64,000 nt of DNA from Clostridia bacterium (lineage in GTDB: Bacteria > Bacillota > Clostridia > Christensenellales > CAG-138). Below the pieces are notes generated by a model, which saw only the letters and a list, made by a program, of their open reading frames with translations, had not been told where the DNA came from and did not search any database. Location: assembly GCA_017614315.1 (NCBI GenBank), contig JAGACA010000011.1:1-64000 (forward strand), read 5' to 3'. Positions within the stretch are counted from its first letter, which is position 1. Every line of letters begins with the position of its first letter. The position numbers were made by a program, and so were the translations under genes. Shown in pieces: positions 42,202 to 50,065 of this stretch.

Positions 42202-42985
42202 ATCTTCGCTTATCGGTTATCGTCGTCAGGAAGCCTTCGAATATGTCGCAGAGCTTCGGAGCGTGATCGCTGTACGGGATCCCGTGAGGCGCGCCGTCTA
42301 TCACGATATGCCTCGCGGCGGGGATCTTTTTCATCATAATCCCATAGCTTTTCGGGTCGACGCGGTTGTCGTTCCCGGCTTCGATCAGCATAACGGGCGC
42401 CTTGATGTTCCCGACGCCCTCGAGCGCGAGCTTCGCCATCTTTCGAATGTCGCGGAGCTTCCTTGTCGCCATGCCGTAATATAGCTCCGTGCCCTCGGTC
42501 TTGAAGCCGTCCGCCGTCTGAACGAATGGGATGAGCGGCGCGATATCGGCGCAGAAATTGAGATAGCCCTTCATTTTGACCGGCGGGCAGATGAGGAATA
42601 CCCCAGCGAGCTTGCCGTCGCCTTCGTGCTTTGCGGCAAGATCCGCCATCAGGAGCGCGCCGAGGCTCAGCCCGCAGAGTATTATCTTCTCCGCACCGGC
42701 TTCGACGAGCTTTGAGTACGCTTCCTCGACGTCGCGGCGCCAGTCCTCGTACGTCGACCTGTCAAGATCGCCGAAGGTCTCTGCGTGCCCGGTCAGGAGC
42801 GGGAGAGAGGCGGAAAGCCCCATGCCGACCGCGCGGTCGTAAAGACAGCGCATGGTCGACGGCGTGCAGCCGAATCCGTGGCAGACGAGCACGCCCGTGC
42901 CGCTCCCCTTAAAGAATCGGGGAAGCGAAGCCTCCGTGAAGCCCCATTCCTTGTCCCTTGCTTTTTTACCGAATCCGACAGCCAT
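42200..42985 (-). CDS. Alpha/beta hydrolase, carboxylesterase type
   Basis: 261 residues from ATG at 42985, with GGGAGG upstream; the longer frame has no site. Features are GVLVCHGFGCTPSTM (oxyanion region, about 30-44), GHAETFGD, nucleophile elbow CGLSLGALL (Ser about 97), the acid in EAGNDNRVDP (about 205), and the His in GAPHGIPYSDHA (about 233). This closely follows the monoacylglycerol lipase/carboxylesterase Est30 group (Hydrolase_4). There is no signal peptide, so it is cytoplasmic. The substrate is uncertain. Confidence 0.9.
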   Translation of the reverse strand: MAVGFGKKARDKEWGFTEASLPRFFKGSGTGVLVCHGFGCTPSTMRCLYDRAVGMGLSASLPLLTGHAETFGDLDRSTYEDWRRDVEEAYSKLVEAGAEKIILCGLSLGALLMADLAAKHEGDGKLAGVFLICPPVKMKGYLNFCADIAPLIPFVQTADGFKTEGTELYYGMATRKLRDIRKMAKLALEGVGNIKAPVMLIEAGNDNRVDPKSYGIMMKKIPAARHIVIDGAPHGIPYSDHAPKLCDIFEGFLTTITDKRR

Positions 42986-43009
42986 GACAGCACCTCCCGA
43001 CGCATTGAT

Positions 43010-43038
43010 ATTATACCTTTCGCGTCCCGGTTTTGCAA
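43010..43038 (-). promoter_or_regulatory. Promoter for the carboxylesterase gene
   Basis: On the minus strand TTGCAA (43033-43038) and TATAAT (43010-43015), spacing 17. Its -35 lies only 16 bases from the -35 of the divergent cohesin promoter. Confidence 0.75.
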
Positions 43039-43054
43039 GCCGAAGCGGACAAAG

Positions 43055-43083
43055 TTGCAAAACGAAATATTATGTGGTATAAT
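43055..43083 (+). promoter_or_regulatory. Promoter for the cohesin-like/redoxin-dockerin pair
   Basis: TTGCAA (43055-43060) and TATAAT (43078-43083), spacing 17, with an extended TG. An 18-base palindrome follows directly. Confidence 0.78.
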
Positions 43084-43091
43084 GTAATCGG

Positions 43092-43109
43092 TCGAATGAC
43101 GTCATTCGA
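43092..43109. promoter_or_regulatory. 18-bp perfect palindrome at the expected transcription start: candidate operator
   Basis: TCGAATGAC and GTCATTCGA form an uninterrupted inverted repeat whose centre is 17 bases after the -10. A dimeric repressor bound here would block initiation of the cohesin gene. No terminator-like U-tract follows. The cognate regulator is unknown. Confidence 0.55.
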
Positions 43110-43133
43110 ATTCAACTCCGAAAGGATCATAAA

Positions 43134-43973
43134 ATGAAAAGGTTTCTGTCTGTATTCGCAGCTTTGATACTGGTCGTTATGACCGCAGCTTCCCCTGCGC
43201 TGGCCTCCTCACAGCCGAAGTTCTATCTCGAAGGCCCGTCCGCCGCTAACGTCGGCGACGCCGTCGAGATCAGCCTCAAGCTTGAGGGAACGTACGAGGC
43301 GAGCATTATAAACGTAAAGGTCAGGTTCGATCCCGCGGCCTTCTCGTTCGTTTCCGTCACAAAGGGAGAAGCCGCGAACAACATGGACACGAACCCCACG
43401 ATAGAGGGCGTACAGGATCATGTCAGCTTCGGCGCGATCTTTTTGACCGATCCCACAACCGAAACCGGCACGCTTATGACAATAAAGCTCTCCGTCAGGT
43501 CTGCGGACGTTCCCAACCAGAAGATCACCGTCGACGTTGACGAATTCAAGCTCCTTCCGCTGACGGCGACCGTTGCTGAGGATGTTCCCTTCACCAAGGC
43601 CGACCTCTCCATCAAGCTCTCCGGCTCCTCCGGTGCGGCGGCGACCGCAACTCCCGCTCCTGCGGTGACCGATACCCCGGCTCCCGCGGTGACCGACACT
43701 CCCGCTCCTAACGTGACCGACACTCCCGCTCCCGACGTGACCGAAATCCCCGAGGAGACCGAAGCCCCCGGTACGACCGAGGACGTAAGCCCCACAGAGA
43801 CCGCTCCCGCTGCGATCGAGACCGCGGCTCCCACCGAAGCCGGCGGGGATACGCCGAACGTGCCGGAAAACAAGCTCAAGGATTACCGCTTCTGGTGGTA
43901 TGTCGCGGGCGGCGTCGCGGTGTTCGCCGCGGCTGTTATACTGGTGTTGGTATTAAGAAAAAAGAAAAAATAA
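43134..43973 (+). CDS. Membrane-anchored cohesin-like surface protein
   Basis: 279 residues with AAAGGAT upstream. A signal peptide is cleaved near ALASSQP (about 24). Residues 28-170 form one cohesin-like domain (FYLEGPSAANVGDAVEISLK, NVKVRFDPAAFSFVSV, GTLMTIKLSV), the beta-sandwich that binds dockerins. A low-complexity linker with four TDTPAP-type units covers about 175-245. The C-terminus is one transmembrane helix (WWYVAGGVAVFAAAVILVLVL) and RKKKK, a stop-transfer signal, so the cohesin is displayed outside. The next gene encodes a dockerin-bearing redoxin-like protein, a natural partner. Specificity is inferred from co-location only. Confidence 0.85.
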   Translation: MKRFLSVFAALILVVMTAASPALASSQPKFYLEGPSAANVGDAVEISLKLEGTYEASIINVKVRFDPAAFSFVSVTKGEAANNMDTNPTIEGVQDHVSFGAIFLTDPTTETGTLMTIKLSVRSADVPNQKITVDVDEFKLLPLTATVAEDVPFTKADLSIKLSGSSGAAATATPAPAVTDTPAPAVTDTPAPNVTDTPAPDVTEIPEETEAPGTTEDVSPTETAPAAIETAAPTEAGGDTPNVPENKLKDYRFWWYVAGGVAVFAAAVILVLVLRKKKK

Positions 43974-43989
43974 TAAAGGAACTGTCCAA

Positions 43990-44691
43990 ATGAAAAAAAC
44001 GACGGCAATAATACTCATACTGCTCATGCTTCTTACTCCGCTCGGCGCCGGAGCCCAAAAAAGGGATCAGGTCGGCACGGACGTAAGCGGCTTTTCGTCG
44101 ACCGACGTCAACGGCGGCACGATAAACGGCAGCGTGTTCGGCTCCTACAGGGCTTCCGTCGTGTGCTACTTTGCGATGTGGAGCTCAAGATGCCTTTCGC
44201 AGCTCGAGCTGCTCGACGAGGTGCATACCTCGCATCCGGAATACGGCGTGTTCGGGCTGCTGCTCGTCGACGCCACCAGCACTGCCGAGCTCGCAAAGGC
44301 TTACCTCGAGTCGAAGGGCTATACCTTCACCGTGTTCCTCGTCGACAGCGTATGGCAGAGCGTGGTCGATCAGTCCGTGTTCATCCCGCAGAGCCATATC
44401 GTGAGCAATGCCGGCGTAATAGTCGAATCGTGGCAGGCGACTTTCTCGAGCGCGGATAAGATCGTGGAAAGGCTCGATCTTTACGCGGCGGACGTTCAGG
44501 CGCCCGACGGCGATGTCAACGCCGACGGCTCCGTCGACGCGACCGACGCGCTGATAGTTTTAAGGATGGCCATGGGCATCATTCCGGTGACGCAGGACGC
44601 TCTCCGCCACGGCGACATGGACGGCAGCGGCACTCTCGAGGCGGCCGACGCCCTGATAATACTTCGCATGGCGATGGGGATAATAGTCTGA
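43990..44691 (+). CDS. Secreted redoxin-like protein with C-terminal dockerin
   Basis: 233 residues, 16 bases after the cohesin-like gene, with AAAGGA upstream. The signal peptide ends near GAGA (about 22). Residues 30-170 have the TlpA/AhpC-like thioredoxin fold pattern (VSGFSSTDVNGGTINGSVFG, ASVVCYFAMWSSRCLSQLELL, and a cis-Pro-type loop FIPQSHIVSNAG). The usual WCxxC is WSSRC: the first Cys is Ser, so a normal disulfide cycle at this site is not possible, although another Cys lies at VVCYF. Residues 173-233 are a dockerin with loops GDVNADGSVDATD and GDMDGSGTLEAAD, each followed by LIxLRMAMGI. Confidence 0.87.
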   Translation: MKKTTAIILILLMLLTPLGAGAQKRDQVGTDVSGFSSTDVNGGTINGSVFGSYRASVVCYFAMWSSRCLSQLELLDEVHTSHPEYGVFGLLLVDATSTAELAKAYLESKGYTFTVFLVDSVWQSVVDQSVFIPQSHIVSNAGVIVESWQATFSSADKIVERLDLYAADVQAPDGDVNADGSVDATDALIVLRMAMGIIPVTQDALRHGDMDGSGTLEAADALIILRMAMGIIV

Positions 44692-44702
44692 ATCCGATAC
44701 AA

Positions 44703-44739
44703 AAAGAGCCAAGCTTCATTCATGAGCTTGGCTCTTTTG
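44703..44739. terminator. Bidirectional terminator
   Basis: AAAGAGCCAAGCT pairs with AGCTTGGCTCTTT (44725-44737) between convergent genes; T-runs follow on both strands. Confidence 0.85.
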
Positions 44740-44748
44740 TTTTAACGA

Positions 44749-45348
44749 TCATTCGTATTCGGCTCTCGCACCGCCGATAAGCTTCGGACGCGTCCTCGCC
44801 ATGACGACGTTCGCCGCGCCGATCCTGTCGTTTACGGCGTGAACGGGCACCGCGACCGGACGCATGTGCATGCCGATCAGCACGCCGCCTATGTCCATGC
44901 CGGCCTTCGCCATGCCTTTTATGTCCTCCACGACGACGGGCTCGGAAAAGACCTCAGCCGCGCGTACGCTCCATGCGCCGCCCGCGTGCAGACGGGGCTT
45001 CACGCATACCTCGCAAAAGCCGTATTTCTCCATGCATTCGCGCTCGACGACCAGCGCGCGGTTAATATGCTCGCAGCACTGGCAGGCGAGATACAGCCCG
45101 TGCGCCTTCACGATGGGGAGCACCTTTTCCATTATAGCGCACGCGGCGTCATAAGTCGAATGCGTGCCCATCTGTTCGCCCATGACGCGGCTGGTAGAGC
45201 AGCCGATCACGACTATTTCGCCCGGACGAAGCTTGGGGATGTTGTGGGAGCTCGTTCCCGCGTAAAGAAGCCCGATCTCACCGTAGTTCACGAGCTCGGT
45301 CATAGCGGCTTCGGCCTGTTCTTTTATCAATTCAAGAGATATTTCCAC
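44749..45348 (-). CDS. TIGR01440/DUF436 family protein (YwlG-like)
   Basis: 199 residues from GTG at 45348, with GGAGGTGATT upstream. The sequence follows the conserved YwlG family: ELIKEQAEAAMTELV at the start, EIVVIGCSTSRVMGEQMGTHST (split: IVVIGCSTSRVMGE, QMGTHST), LACQCCEHINRALVVER and DIGGVLIGMHMRPVAVPV. The Cys-rich CQCCEH segment suggests metal or cofactor binding, but no function has been established for the family. It is cytoplasmic and diverges from the hydroxyacid dehydrogenase gene. Confidence 0.92.
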   Translation of the reverse strand: MEISLELIKEQAEAAMTELVNYGEIGLLYAGTSSHNIPKLRPGEIVVIGCSTSRVMGEQMGTHSTYDAACAIMEKVLPIVKAHGLYLACQCCEHINRALVVERECMEKYGFCEVCVKPRLHAGGAWSVRAAEVFSEPVVVEDIKGMAKAGMDIGGVLIGMHMRPVAVPVHAVNDRIGAANVVMARTRPKLIGGARAEYE

Positions 45349-45416
45349 TTGAATCACCTCCGTATCAAGTGTTATTATATAGCTAAACAGAGAAAAACAC
45401 AAGGAGCAAACCCGTT

Positions 45417-46385
45417 ATGACGAATATACTTGTTACGATCCCCGTAAGCGACGAACAGCTCAAAGCTTTCAAGTCTGCCTGCCCGGACGGCGTTTTCACC
45501 GTGATCCCAAAGGAAAAGCTCGACGCGCGCGCGGTCGCCGATAAGGAGATCATAATCGGCAATATTCCTCTTGCGCTCGTTCCCGAGTGTAAGAAGCTAA
45601 GGCTCCTCGAGCTCAACATGGCCGGCACCGACGGCTATCCCGAGCTCATGCCGGAAGGCGCGGTGCTCGTCAATTCGTCCGGAGCTTACGGGCTCGCGAT
45701 ATCCGAGCACATGCTCGGCATGCTCCTCGCGATAAAGAAAAAGCTGTATCTCTATTACGATAACCAGAAGGAAGCCGTGTGGCGCGACGAGGGCACGGTC
45801 ACCGGCATAGAGGACGCCGTGGTGCTCTCCCTGGGCATGGGCGATATCGGCGGCGAGTTCACCAGAAAGTGCAAGGCGCTCGGCGCGTACACGATCGGCG
45901 TCAGGCGCACCGTGCGCGAAAAGCCCGATTACGCCGACGAGATGCACACACTTGACGATATCGATCAGCTCCTTCCGCGCGCCGACGTCGTCGCGCTCTC
46001 GCTCCCATCGGGCGACGCGACGAGGGGGCTCATGGATGAAAGAAGGCTCCGCATGATGAAAAAGGGCGCCGTGCTCATAAACGTAGGCAGGGGCAGCGCG
46101 ATCAAGACGGACGATCTCGTAAGGGTGCTGAACGACGGGCATATCTATGCCGCGCTCGACGTCGTCGATCCCGAGCCTCTTCCGGCGGATCATCCGCTGT
46201 GGAAGGCAAGGAACGTATTCATCACGCCGCATATCTCGGGCTTCTTCCACCTTAAGCAGACGCTCGAAAGGATCGTCGCCATAGCTGAGGAGAACTTAAA
46301 AAGGTTCTCCCAAGGAGAACCCCTTCTTAATGTCGTCGACAGTGAGACCGGCTACCGCGGCTGCGGGAACCGCGCCTCGTATTAA
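45417..46385 (+). CDS. D-isomer-specific 2-hydroxyacid dehydrogenase
   Basis: 322 residues with AAGGAG upstream. The nucleotide-binding core has LSLGMGDIGGEFTRKCKALG (about 138-157), and the catalytic residues appear in INVGRGSAIK (Arg), VVDPEPLP (Glu) and TPHISGF (His). It reduces an alpha-keto acid or oxidises a D-2-hydroxyacid with NAD(P). The usual GxGxxG is GMGDIGG. The substrate is unclear; it is not near serine genes and lacks an ACT domain. Its stop codon overlaps the stop of the convergent ABC ATPase gene by 4 bases, so there is no room for a terminator between them. Confidence 0.92.
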   Translation: MTNILVTIPVSDEQLKAFKSACPDGVFTVIPKEKLDARAVADKEIIIGNIPLALVPECKKLRLLELNMAGTDGYPELMPEGAVLVNSSGAYGLAISEHMLGMLLAIKKKLYLYYDNQKEAVWRDEGTVTGIEDAVVLSLGMGDIGGEFTRKCKALGAYTIGVRRTVREKPDYADEMHTLDDIDQLLPRADVVALSLPSGDATRGLMDERRLRMMKKGAVLINVGRGSAIKTDDLVRVLNDGHIYAALDVVDPEPLPADHPLWKARNVFITPHISGFFHLKQTLERIVAIAEENLKRFSQGEPLLNVVDSETGYRGCGNRASY

Positions 46386-46942
46386 AGCCTTATTATCTCG
46401 TCACAGTCCAATAATCCCGCCTCGTGCTCGTCATGCGTAATGAGAAGTATCGAGGCGTTTTTCGCGCGCTCGAGGATCCTTCCCGCGATGCGTTCCCGCA
46501 TGTCCGGGTCAAGCCCCTTGAACGGCTCGTCGAGGAGCAGGGGATCGCCCGAATAGGCGAGCGCCCTTGCGATCGCGGCGCGCCTCTGCATGCCGCCCGA
46601 AAGCTCCTTCGGAAGCTTATCCATGCTCTCGCCGAGCTCCATGTCTTTAAGCAGCTCCTCCGCCGATACTCCCGGGGCTGCGGAGTACGCAGCGTTCTTC
46701 AGCGCGCTGAACCACGGCAGCAGGCGATCCTCCTGGAACACGACCGCGGGCTTTTCGCCGGGACTTCTTTCGATAACGCCGGAGGTCGGCTCCAAAACAC
46801 CGAGAAGGAGCTTCAGAAGCGTCGTCTTGCCGCGCCCCGATTCGCCCATGACCGCGATGCGCCTGCCGCCCGAAAGGGACATCGAAAGGCCGTCTATGAT
46901 CGGCTTTTCGCCGTATGAAAAGGATATGTTCTTTACTTCCAT
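46382..46942 (-). CDS. ABC transporter ATPase, SsuB/TauB-like
   Basis: 186 residues, shorter than the usual 230-260. Walker A GESGRGKTT (about 34-42), signature LSGGMQRRAAIARAL (about 113-127) and Walker B LLLDEPFKGLD (about 133-143) are present. The C-terminus ends shortly after the H-loop (LLITHDEHEAGLLDCDEIIRL), so the domain is compact but complete. Its start overlaps the end of the permease gene by 10 bases. It powers the uptake system encoded upstream. Confidence 0.9.
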   Translation of the reverse strand: MEVKNISFSYGEKPIIDGLSMSLSGGRRIAVMGESGRGKTTLLKLLLGVLEPTSGVIERSPGEKPAVVFQEDRLLPWFSALKNAAYSAAPGVSAEELLKDMELGESMDKLPKELSGGMQRRAAIARALAYSGDPLLLDEPFKGLDPDMRERIAGRILERAKNASILLITHDEHEAGLLDCDEIIRL

Positions 46943-47685
46943 CTCACTATCCTCCCGAGGAGCAGGAGCACAAGCTTTTCAAGCAGGAAGCTCAGTATGA
47001 CGACCGCCGCAGTCCACGCGAAAAGCTCGGGCGTTTCGAGGTAGAGCTTCGATTCGTAAATGTATTTGCCCATGCCGAAAGCGGGATGCGCGATGACCTC
47101 CGCCGTAACTCCCGACTTCCAAGCGAAGCCGAGACCGGTCGTGCACGCCGAAAGGAAATGCGGCAGCACCGACGGCGCATAGACGGCGGAAAGCTTTTTC
47201 GCCTTCGTGTACCCGAACGCGTCCGCCATCTCAAGAAGCTGGGCGTCCGTCGCCTTTATGCCGCTCAATACGTTCGCCCAGACGATGGGGAGCACCATCA
47301 GGAACGCTATGAACATCGGCGTCAGGGACGACGTGAGGTATAAGAGGACGAGGATGATAAAGCTCGTCACGGGCGTCGCCTTCACTATGGAGCGCAGGGG
47401 GGAGAGGAGCTCGTCCAAAAAGCCCGACGCCGCCGTGGCGACTCCGAGCACCGCTCCCGCGATCACGCCGAGAAAGAACCCGGCGAATACGCGGAGGAGC
47501 GTCAGGAGACAGCTCTTCCAGAACGTCCCGGTCACCGCGAGCGAGGCGAGCGCCTTTGCCGTTTCAACGGGGGATGGGAGCAAAAGCTTGCTCCCGACCG
47601 CCCACGCCGCCGCCTGCCATATCAAGAGCCACACGGCGGCGATGAGCGCCTTTTTGACTATTTTGTTTTTGAAGAAGCGTCTCAC
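46933..47685 (-). CDS. ABC transporter permease, SsuC/TauC-like (BPD_transp_1)
   Basis: 250 residues with about six spans. The EAA-loop, which contacts the ATPase, is at MADAFGYTKAKKLSAVYAPSVLPHFLSAC (part shown: ADAFGYTKAKKL, about 158-169). The LLLPSPVETAKALASL segment near the start is typical of nitrate/sulfonate/taurine and thiamine-precursor importers. It overlaps the genes on both sides (4 bases with the binding protein, 10 with the ATPase), indicating tight translational coupling. Confidence 0.92.
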   Translation of the reverse strand: MRRFFKNKIVKKALIAAVWLLIWQAAAWAVGSKLLLPSPVETAKALASLAVTGTFWKSCLLTLLRVFAGFFLGVIAGAVLGVATAASGFLDELLSPLRSIVKATPVTSFIILVLLYLTSSLTPMFIAFLMVLPIVWANVLSGIKATDAQLLEMADAFGYTKAKKLSAVYAPSVLPHFLSACTTGLGFAWKSGVTAEVIAHPAFGMGKYIYESKLYLETPELFAWTAAVVILSFLLEKLVLLLLGRIVRWK

Positions 47686-48635
47686 TTAAAATAGATGTCG
47701 CTGCCGGGAAGCTTCCCGCCGATGGACTTGGGATCGGCGGACAGGAGCACTTCGAACATATCGGTCAGGGTCTTGCGCATCTCCCTGCCGGTGATGAACA
47801 CGATATTGCAGCGGGGGATGGCGGCCTTCGCGATGGGGAGCTTGGGCAGTATGCCCGCGTCGACGATCATCTTCGCGGCCTCGTCCGAACCGGTGTTGAT
47901 TATATCCGCGGCGGCCTTGTAATCCTTCATCAGCTGGCGGATCAGCGTCTCGTGCTCCTTTACGAAGGAACGCCTTGCGACCAACACGCCCTGCACGAGC
48001 TGGTGATCGGACACCTTGTTCCATTCCTCGGTGAGGTCGAGAGCGACGCGGAGATCCTGATTCAGCATCATGGAGGAGGTCACGTTGGGCTCGGGCATCA
48101 TGCCGAGGACGACGTCGCCGTTCGCCATGAGCGTGGCAAGCTCGGAATGCTCGGCAAGGTACTGTACCGTCACCCCGCCGAGGATGCCGTTCTTTTTCAG
48201 GATATAGTTCAGAACATACTCGGGAGTGGAGCCCTGACCGGTCGCGTAAAGCGTCTTGCCGACGAGGTCGGATACCGAATCGATCTCGCTGCCGTTCTCA
48301 AGCACGTAGAGCACGCCGAGGGTGGTTATGCCGAGTATCACGACGTCGCCGTCAAGCTTGTTGTAAAGCACGGAAGCGACGTTCACGGGAAGCGCCGCGA
48401 CGTCGTACTCGCCCGAGATGAACTGGGAGGTGACCGCGCTCGGATCGGAACCGATCGTGACGTTATACTGGCTGTAGGAGCCGTTCATAAGCGGGGCGAC
48501 GCCCATGCCGGTCGGGCCCTTGAGCGCAGCGATGCGGATCACGGTCGCGTCGGGATCCTTGCCCGCACAGCCGGCAAGAGCGAATGCAGCGGCGAGCAGG
48601 AGCGCCGCGAGGATAACGGAAATCAGTCTTTTCAT
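47682..48635 (-). CDS. ABC transporter substrate-binding lipoprotein, SsuA/NMT1-like
   Basis: 317 residues with AAGGAGATATAAC before ATG. Lipobox ALAGC (Cys about 23). The mature protein has the two-lobed binding-protein pattern: IRIAALKGPTGMGVAPLM (about 34-51), SQFISGEYDVAALPVNVASVLY and LVGKTLYATGQGSTPEYVLNYIL. This matches a clostridial group of NMT1/OMS-like proteins often annotated for sulfonate, nitrate or pyrimidine precursor uptake. Ligand identity cannot be decided from the sequence. It lies 27 bases after a Crp/Fnr regulator gene on the same strand. Confidence 0.9.
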   Translation of the reverse strand: MKRLISVILAALLLAAAFALAGCAGKDPDATVIRIAALKGPTGMGVAPLMNGSYSQYNVTIGSDPSAVTSQFISGEYDVAALPVNVASVLYNKLDGDVVILGITTLGVLYVLENGSEIDSVSDLVGKTLYATGQGSTPEYVLNYILKKNGILGGVTVQYLAEHSELATLMANGDVVLGMMPEPNVTSSMMLNQDLRVALDLTEEWNKVSDHQLVQGVLVARRSFVKEHETLIRQLMKDYKAAADIINTGSDEAAKMIVDAGILPKLPIAKAAIPRCNIVFITGREMRKTLTDMFEVLLSADPKSIGGKLPGSDIYFK

Positions 48636-48662
48636 GTTATATCTCCTTATGTATTATTCTTT

Positions 48663-49289
48663 TTATAAAAGCCGGATATCATGCCCGCTGCGGGCAATGC
48701 TCCCGTTTTTTTCAAGTTCATCTACCGCGCGGTAAAGCGTTGCTCTCGACACGGATATCGCCCTCGCGAGCGAGTCCATGCCGAACGGAATGTGGCAAAC
48801 TCCCGATACGGCGTTGGATTCGAGGTATTTTATAAGCTTCTCGGACGCGGACGCTCCGGCCATGCACTCGACGCGCTCGGTAAGGAAGCGTATGCGGCTT
48901 ATGAGATACGAGCAGTAGTTTTCGGTAAGCTTGAAGTCGTTTTTCATGAGCCTCGCGAAGGCTTCGGGCGAAAACACCAGCGCCGTCAGAGGCTTTAACG
49001 CCCGCGCCTCGGCGGAGGGGAGCTCGCCGCCCATAACGGAAACCGCCCCGAATACGTCGCCGTAGCCCAAAATGCTCATCGTCACGAAGCCGTCCTTTTT
49101 GGGCTTCACCGCTTTTGCGCTGCCGCGGGCGATAACGCCTATCCTGCGAAGAGCATCCGAAAACAGGAGCTCTCCCTGCATAAGCTCAAGCTCCTCGGCC
49201 TCGTTTATCGCGGCGTCGAGCCCCGACCCGGTCAGCCCCCTGAACAAGGGGCAGGCTTTCAGCGTTTTCAGCTTTTCCTGATACGTCAT
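48663..49289 (-). CDS. Crp/Fnr-family transcriptional regulator
   Basis: 208 residues with GAGGTG upstream. The N-terminal cyclic-nucleotide-binding-like domain occupies about 10-120 (CPLFRGLTGSGLDAAI, YGDVFGAVSVMGG), followed by the dimer helix (SYLISRIRFLTERVE) and a helix-turn-helix (about 170-195, MDSLARAISVSRATLYRAVDEL). The cAMP-contacting Arg/Thr of true CRP is not evident, and there is no Cys cluster for an Fe-S centre, so the signal is unknown. It is first in the uptake operon and probably regulates it. Confidence 0.92.
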   Translation of the reverse strand: MTYQEKLKTLKACPLFRGLTGSGLDAAINEAEELELMQGELLFSDALRRIGVIARGSAKAVKPKKDGFVTMSILGYGDVFGAVSVMGGELPSAEARALKPLTALVFSPEAFARLMKNDFKLTENYCSYLISRIRFLTERVECMAGASASEKLIKYLESNAVSGVCHIPFGMDSLARAISVSRATLYRAVDELEKNGSIARSGHDIRLL

Positions 49290-49328
49290 TATTTACACCT
49301 CAAAACTGTATCATTTAAGACTGTTCAT

Positions 49329-49357
49329 ATTATATAAGACGGTATCCGCATTGTCAA
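49329..49357 (-). promoter_or_regulatory. Consensus promoter for the Crp/Fnr-ABC operon
   Basis: On the minus strand TTGACA (49352-49357) and TATAAT (49329-49334), spacing 17. I do not see a clear Fnr-type TTGAT/ATCAA box overlapping it. Confidence 0.85.
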
Positions 49358-49422
49358 CGGCGCGGGAAGGGAGAACGCAAATATATTTGTTTTTCGGGGG
49401 GGTGCCGCTTTCCTTGAACCTG

Positions 49423-49431
49423 TGATATAAT
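49423..49431 (+). promoter_or_regulatory. Extended -10 promoter for the TetR gene
   Basis: TGATATAAT at 49423-49431 is a TG-extended -10; no good -35 lies at the right distance. Confidence 0.5.
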
Positions 49432-49459
49432 ACGGTGAAAACGAAAGCGCGAGGCTTAT

Positions 49460-50011
49460 ATGGAACAGATCTCCACAAAGGAAAAGCTTATACTTGCGGG
49501 CATGGACGAGATACGCGCCTATGGCATAGAGGGGTTTTCCCTCCGCCGCGTCGCGTCCAGATGCGGCGTATCGTGCGGTGCGCCGTATAAGCATTTCCGG
49601 GACAAGGAGGATATGTTCGGCGCAATGATCCGCTACGTCCGCGACAGATGGATCGAGGAGTACAACAACCTCGAGCCGACCGGAGACGTGACGGCGGACG
49701 CAGCGGAATACTCGCTCCGTTTCGTAAAGTTCCTGTTGGCGAATCCGCACTACAAATCGGTGCTCATGATAAAGCAGATGGGTCTTGACAGCCCCGAGGG
49801 AACTCCCGAACCGGGGATCGGGATACAGGCCAAAAGGATCTTCGCGCGTTACCGCAAGGAGACCGGACGAAGCCGCGAGGACGTCCGCGCGAGGATGTTC
49901 GTTGCCCGCGCGCTCGCGTTCGGCGCGGCGCTTACGCTCGATCCTGACGAAGACCTCAAAAAGGAAGGGGAGGAGATCGTGAGAAAGGCGTTCATCGCCA
50001 TATTCGAATGA
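49460..50011 (+). CDS. TetR-family transcriptional regulator
   Basis: 183 residues. The N-terminal helix-turn-helix (about 8-55) reads TKEKLILAGMDEIRAYGIEGFSLRRVA, then SRCGVSCGAPYKHFRDKEDMF, the standard TetR_N recognition pattern. The C-terminal ligand and dimer domain (about 65-183) is not assignable to a known subgroup. It is transcribed alone between divergent and convergent genes, with no adjacent efflux pump, so its target is not obvious. Confidence 0.92.
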   Translation: MEQISTKEKLILAGMDEIRAYGIEGFSLRRVASRCGVSCGAPYKHFRDKEDMFGAMIRYVRDRWIEEYNNLEPTGDVTADAAEYSLRFVKFLLANPHYKSVLMIKQMGLDSPEGTPEPGIGIQAKRIFARYRKETGRSREDVRARMFVARALAFGAALTLDPDEDLKKEGEEIVRKAFIAIFE

Positions 50012-50022
50012 CGCATAAATAA

Positions 50023-50052
50023 AAAATGGAGTCCCTGCGGACTCCATTTTAA
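50023..50052. terminator. Bidirectional terminator
   Basis: AAATGGAGTCC pairs with GGACTCCATTT around CTGC, with T-runs on both strands, between the convergent TetR and solute-binding protein genes. Confidence 0.85.
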
Positions 50053-50065
50053 TATGCGCTTTTTT

